A stretch of 7,936 bases of DNA from JACRBK01 sp964427955 (GTDB taxonomy: Bacteria; Chloroflexota; Anaerolineae; Aggregatilineales; Aggregatilineaceae): contig CAYRWY010000286.1 of assembly GCA_964427955.1 (NCBI GenBank), forward strand, positions 1 through 7,936. Direction: 5' to 3'. The position numbers were made by a program, and so were the translations under genes. How positions within the stretch are numbered: the stretch's first letter is position 1; the number at the start of each line of letters is the position of its first letter. This document shows, one piece after another, positions 5,143 through 7,936 of the stretch. The notes beneath the pieces were generated by a model. The model was not told the DNA's origin. It made no database searches and worked only from the letters and a program-made list of their open reading frames with translations.

Positions 5143-6147
5143 ATGACAACGCTTGTAACAACGGTAACAGAATCATTGAGATACCGGGGTAAGCTCGGCC
5201 AATGGAGCTGGATGCTGCACCGGATCTCTGGCCTGGGCACCGTACTGTTTTTGATTTTGCACGTGATCGATACCTCGTGGGCGGCGTTTTACCCTGACGA
5301 GTACGAAAAAGCGATCCGCCAATATCAAAGCCCCTTATTCACGATTGGTGAATTCTTCCTGATCGCCTGCGTCGTCTATCACGCGTTCAACGGCTTGCGG
5401 ATTATTGTGTTGGACTTCCGCCCACGTTGGTGGAAGTACCAGCAGCGGGCGTCGCTGTATGTGTTTTTGGCGACGCTGGTGGTGCTGGCGCCCACCTTCG
5501 CGCTGATGGCCAATCACGTGATCAACTTCTATACCGACGACAGCCGGAACGTCGCGAGTCTGAAGGACATCGTAGATATTCAAGCCCAATTCGCCCTCGG
5601 CCTGGCGGTGATCATCGTCGCGGCCCTGCTGCTGTCGGCGCTCTACGGCCTGATCGCGCGCTCGAAATCCGGCATGAGCCTGCCCGGTTGGATCGAGAGC
5701 AACCTGTGGGCGTTCATGCGCTTCTCTGGCGTGTTGATCCTGCCGCTGGTGTTTGGCCACCTGGCGATGATGCACGTTATTCAGGGCGTGTTCGACATCA
5801 CGGGCAGCGGGATCGAGGTCGTGGGCACGGATGCCGTCAACAGCAGCGGGAAGGCTGTCGAGTTTGTCGGCGAGCGTTGGGACATGCTGGTCGCCGGAGT
5901 GGCGGTGTGGCGCATCTATGATGGGCTGCTGCTGGCGCTGGTGGTCCTGCACGGCATGAACGGCCTGCGCTACGTGGTCAATGATTACGCTCACGCGCCG
6001 CTGGTCAACCGGGCGTTGAACTGGGCGATCATATTCGGGGCGGTGGCGTTGGTCGTGCTGGGGATCGCGGCCCTGCTGGCAGGCGTGGACGAAACCGCCT
6101 ATCGTATCGCCAAAGATTTGACCTCCTCGATCCTCCTGGTTCACTAA
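5143..6147 (+). CDS. sdhC: Succinate dehydrogenase membrane anchor, SdhC-SdhD fusion
   Basis: This 334-residue protein anchors succinate dehydrogenase and passes electrons to quinone. Residues 1-130 resemble actinobacterial SdhC: WSWMLHRISG (21-30), LILHVIDT (37-44) and YHAFNGLR (79-86). Residues 187-315 resemble SdhD: FMRFSG (191-196), VFGHL (203-207), LHGMNGLR (269-276) and NDYAHAP (280-286). His80 and His270 align with the heme b ligands SdhC His84 and SdhD His71 of E. coli; Arg27 and Asp281-Tyr282 align with quinone-site residues. Predicted helices are at about 27-45, 69-90, 104-125, 147-172, 192-213, 255-275 and 291-313. The one at 147-172 belongs to neither subunit and would put the SdhD half in its normal orientation. 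Start choice: ATG 5143 has GGAGG 9 bases upstream; an in-frame TTG at 5053 would add 30 polar residues and lies at the predicted transcription start, so it is rejected. sdhA follows after 18 bases. Confidence 0.93.
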   Translation: MTTLVTTVTESLRYRGKLGQWSWMLHRISGLGTVLFLILHVIDTSWAAFYPDEYEKAIRQYQSPLFTIGEFFLIACVVYHAFNGLRIIVLDFRPRWWKYQQRASLYVFLATLVVLAPTFALMANHVINFYTDDSRNVASLKDIVDIQAQFALGLAVIIVAALLLSALYGLIARSKSGMSLPGWIESNLWAFMRFSGVLILPLVFGHLAMMHVIQGVFDITGSGIEVVGTDAVNSSGKAVEFVGERWDMLVAGVAVWRIYDGLLLALVVLHGMNGLRYVVNDYAHAPLVNRALNWAIIFGAVALVVLGIAALLAGVDETAYRIAKDLTSSILLVH

Positions 6148-6165
6148 ACATTTTTGAGGATGGCT

Positions 6166-7936
6166 ATGCAGACACATCAATTTGAGGCAGTAATTGTTGG
6201 TGCGGGGGGCGCGGGCCTGATGGCGGCGCTGTATGCTTCTCGCCAGGTCAAGACGGCGGTGATCAGCAAGCTGTACCCCACGCGCTCGCACACCGGGACC
6301 GCCCAGGGCGGGATCGGCGCGGCGTTGGGCAACCTGGACGAGGATCATCCCGAATGGCACGCCTTTGACACGGTGAAAGGCGGTGATTACCTTTCCGATC
6401 AGAACGCGGCGCTGGTGCTGGCCGAAGAAGCCGTCAGCGCCGTGCTTGAACTGGAAAACCTGGGTCTGCCCTTCGACCGCACGCCGGATGGGCGGATCTC
6501 GCAGCGGCGTTTCGGCGGCCATACCAGCCAGTTTGGCGGCCAGCCGGTGCGCCGGGCCTGCCACGCGGCAGACCGTACCGGGCACATGATCCTGCAAACG
6601 CTGTACCAGCAGTGCATCAAAAATAACGTGACCTTTTTCGACGAATTCCAGGTCGTGGACCTGATCCGCAGCGGCGACAAGGTGGTCGGCGTGGTCGCCG
6701 TGCACCTCGACAGCGGCGAGCTGCATATTTTTCACACCAAGGCGGTCTTGTTCGCCACCGGAGGATGGGGCAAGGTCTGGGAGATTACCAGCAATGCTCA
6801 CACGCTTACCGGCGATGGTAACTCGATGGTCTTCCGGCGCGGCGTCCCCCTGCAAGACATGGAATTTTTCCAGTTCCATCCCACCGGCATTTACAAGATG
6901 GGCATTCTGATCACCGAGGCGGTGCGCGGCGAAGGCGGCATTCTGCTCAATGACCGGGGCGAGCGTTTCATGGAACGCTACGCGCCGAAGATCAAAGACC
7001 TCGCCAGCCGTGACGTCGTGTCGCGCGCGATCTATCTCGAAATCAAGGCCGGGCGCGGTATCAAAGGCAAACGCTACGTCCACCTGGACGTGACGCCCGA
7101 GACGGTGAATCGCTACCTGGCCGAAGCGGGCGAATCGCGCCGGATCGACCGGGATTACGTCGAAGCGAAGCTGCCGGACATTCTCGACTTTTGCCGGACG
7201 TACCTCGGCGTGGACCCGGTGAAAGAGCCGATGCCGATCCAGCCGACGGCGCATTATGGCATGGGCGGCATCCCCACCGACCTGGACGGGCAGGTGGTGA
7301 TCGACGAAAAGGGCACGCCGCTACTGGGGCTGTACGCAGCGGGCGAGTGCGCGTGTGTGAGCGTGCACGGCGCGAACCGCCTGGGGACCAACAGCCTGAC
7401 CGACCTGATCGTGTTTGGGCGGCGGGCCGGTAAGCACATGGCGGACTACTGCCAGGGCACCCCATTCTCGGCGCTACCCGACAACCCTGCCGGAGAAGTG
7501 CAGGGCGAACTGGAGCGGATTCGCACGTCGAGCGGCCAGGTCAAGCCGTACAAGATTCGCACCGAGATGCAGGAAACCATGATGAATCATGTCGGCGTGT
7601 TCCGCACGGCGGAAGGCATTCAGGAAGCGATTGACACCTTGCGCCGCCTCCAGGACCAGTACCGCCACGATCTGGCCATCGACGACCGCGGCCAGCGCTT
7701 CAACAGCGACCTGTTCGAGGCGTGGGAACTCGGCAGCCTGCTGGATATGGCGGAGGTGACGGCAACCTGCGCGCTGGCGCGCCAGGAGAGTCGGGGGGCG
7801 CATTCCCGCGAGGACTTCCCGAAGCGTGACGACGAAAAATGGCTGGTCCATACGCTGGCTTATCGGGGGGCAGATGGCAGCTTGCGTCTGACGCATGACA
7901 AGCCGGTGGATCTCTCGCTGGCCGCCAAAGATGACA
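6166..7936 (+). CDS. sdhA: Succinate dehydrogenase flavoprotein subunit, 3' end cut by window edge
   Basis: The 590 visible residues form the FAD-binding subunit that oxidises succinate to fumarate in the TCA cycle and respiratory chain (complex II). The dinucleotide-binding GAGGAG lies at 12-17. SHTGTAQGGI at 41-50 carries His42, equivalent to the covalently flavinylated His45 of E. coli. Active-site residues are present: His238 (QFHPTG), Glu251-Arg254 (EAVRGEGG), Arg282 (ASRDVVSR), His363 (TAHYGMGG) and Arg405 (HGANRLG). The C-terminal helical domain runs from about 445 and includes RTEMQETM (465-472) and SRGAHSREDFP (542-552), the usual family signature. By family length only some 10-30 residues are missing. 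The start is ATG 6166, with GAGGA ending 5 bases upstream; the in-frame ATG at 6160 overlaps that ribosome site and is less likely. It lies 18 bases after the SdhC-SdhD fusion in one operon. An SdhB iron-sulfur subunit is expected immediately to the right. Confidence 0.97.
   Translation, partial: MQTHQFEAVIVGAGGAGLMAALYASRQVKTAVISKLYPTRSHTGTAQGGIGAALGNLDEDHPEWHAFDTVKGGDYLSDQNAALVLAEEAVSAVLELENLGLPFDRTPDGRISQRRFGGHTSQFGGQPVRRACHAADRTGHMILQTLYQQCIKNNVTFFDEFQVVDLIRSGDKVVGVVAVHLDSGELHIFHTKAVLFATGGWGKVWEITSNAHTLTGDGNSMVFRRGVPLQDMEFFQFHPTGIYKMGILITEAVRGEGGILLNDRGERFMERYAPKIKDLASRDVVSRAIYLEIKAGRGIKGKRYVHLDVTPETVNRYLAEAGESRRIDRDYVEAKLPDILDFCRTYLGVDPVKEPMPIQPTAHYGMGGIPTDLDGQVVIDEKGTPLLGLYAAGECACVSVHGANRLGTNSLTDLIVFGRRAGKHMADYCQGTPFSALPDNPAGEVQGELERIRTSSGQVKPYKIRTEMQETMMNHVGVFRTAEGIQEAIDTLRRLQDQYRHDLAIDDRGQRFNSDLFEAWELGSLLDMAEVTATCALARQESRGAHSREDFPKRDDEKWLVHTLAYRGADGSLRLTHDKPVDLSLAAKDD

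Noticed and set aside
4770..5345. AT-rich stretch around the divergent region as a sign of horizontally acquired DNA
   Set aside because: The dip covers the intergenic region and the first codons of two core metabolic genes that are otherwise like their surroundings. Promoter composition and low 5' mRNA structure explain it better.
6160..6165. Alternative sdhA start at ATG 6160
   Set aside because: It overlaps the GAGGA ribosome site and has no site of its own; ATG 6166 has correct spacing. Only two residues differ.
5335..7254. A 639-codon open frame on the minus strand opposite the sdh genes
   Set aside because: It lies entirely antisense to the unmistakable SdhC-SdhD and SdhA frames, is rich in Arg, His, Gln, Asp and Val, shows no domain, and is a typical shadow frame in GC-rich DNA.

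Overview
The window looks like a piece of a GC-rich bacterial chromosome coding for central metabolism. I see no mobile element, tRNA, rRNA or CRISPR array. The protein features fit a Chloroflexota (Anaerolineae-like) genome: actinobacterial-style Sdh membrane anchors, a citrate synthase of about 380 residues, a YugP-type membrane metallopeptidase, and a GctAB/IpdAB-like CoA-transferase pair. That placement is an inference from general resemblance, not from a search.

Left part, 1-3744, minus strand. In order of transcription: an alpha subunit of a class I CoA-transferase-like enzyme (3744-2935), a secreted S41 C-terminal processing protease (2878-1484), a YugP-family membrane zinc protease (1370-672), and the matching beta subunit of the CoA-transferase-like enzyme (659 to beyond the left edge). 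The two subunits should form one heteromeric enzyme, yet about 2.3 kb carrying two protease genes lies between them. The beta subunit has alanine where glutaconate CoA-transferase has its catalytic glutamate, so transferase chemistry is doubtful. A hydrolase or C-C-cleaving role like that of IpdAB is an alternative.

Middle, 3765-5142. Citrate synthase (4979-3834, minus) has its full catalytic set and ends at a clear intrinsic terminator, placed only about 20 bases before the alpha-subunit start codon. Upstream of citrate synthase is a 163-base divergent intergenic region with overlapping candidate promoters for citrate synthase and the sdh operon. It also holds a near-perfect 20-bp palindrome in the sdh leader.

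Right part, 5143-7936, plus strand. A succinate dehydrogenase operon starts with one 334-residue protein that joins the SdhC and SdhD anchors through an extra predicted membrane helix. The SdhA flavoprotein follows 18 bases later and runs off the right edge near its C-terminus. SdhB is expected just beyond. Citrate synthase and succinate dehydrogenase thus form a divergent TCA-cycle pair that probably shares control.

The most noteworthy points are the SdhC-SdhD fusion with its topology-correcting helix, the split CoA-transferase pair with the lost glutamate, the tandemly duplicated N-terminal domain of the S41 protease, and the compact divergent control region. I did not find convincing evidence of a wholly new system.
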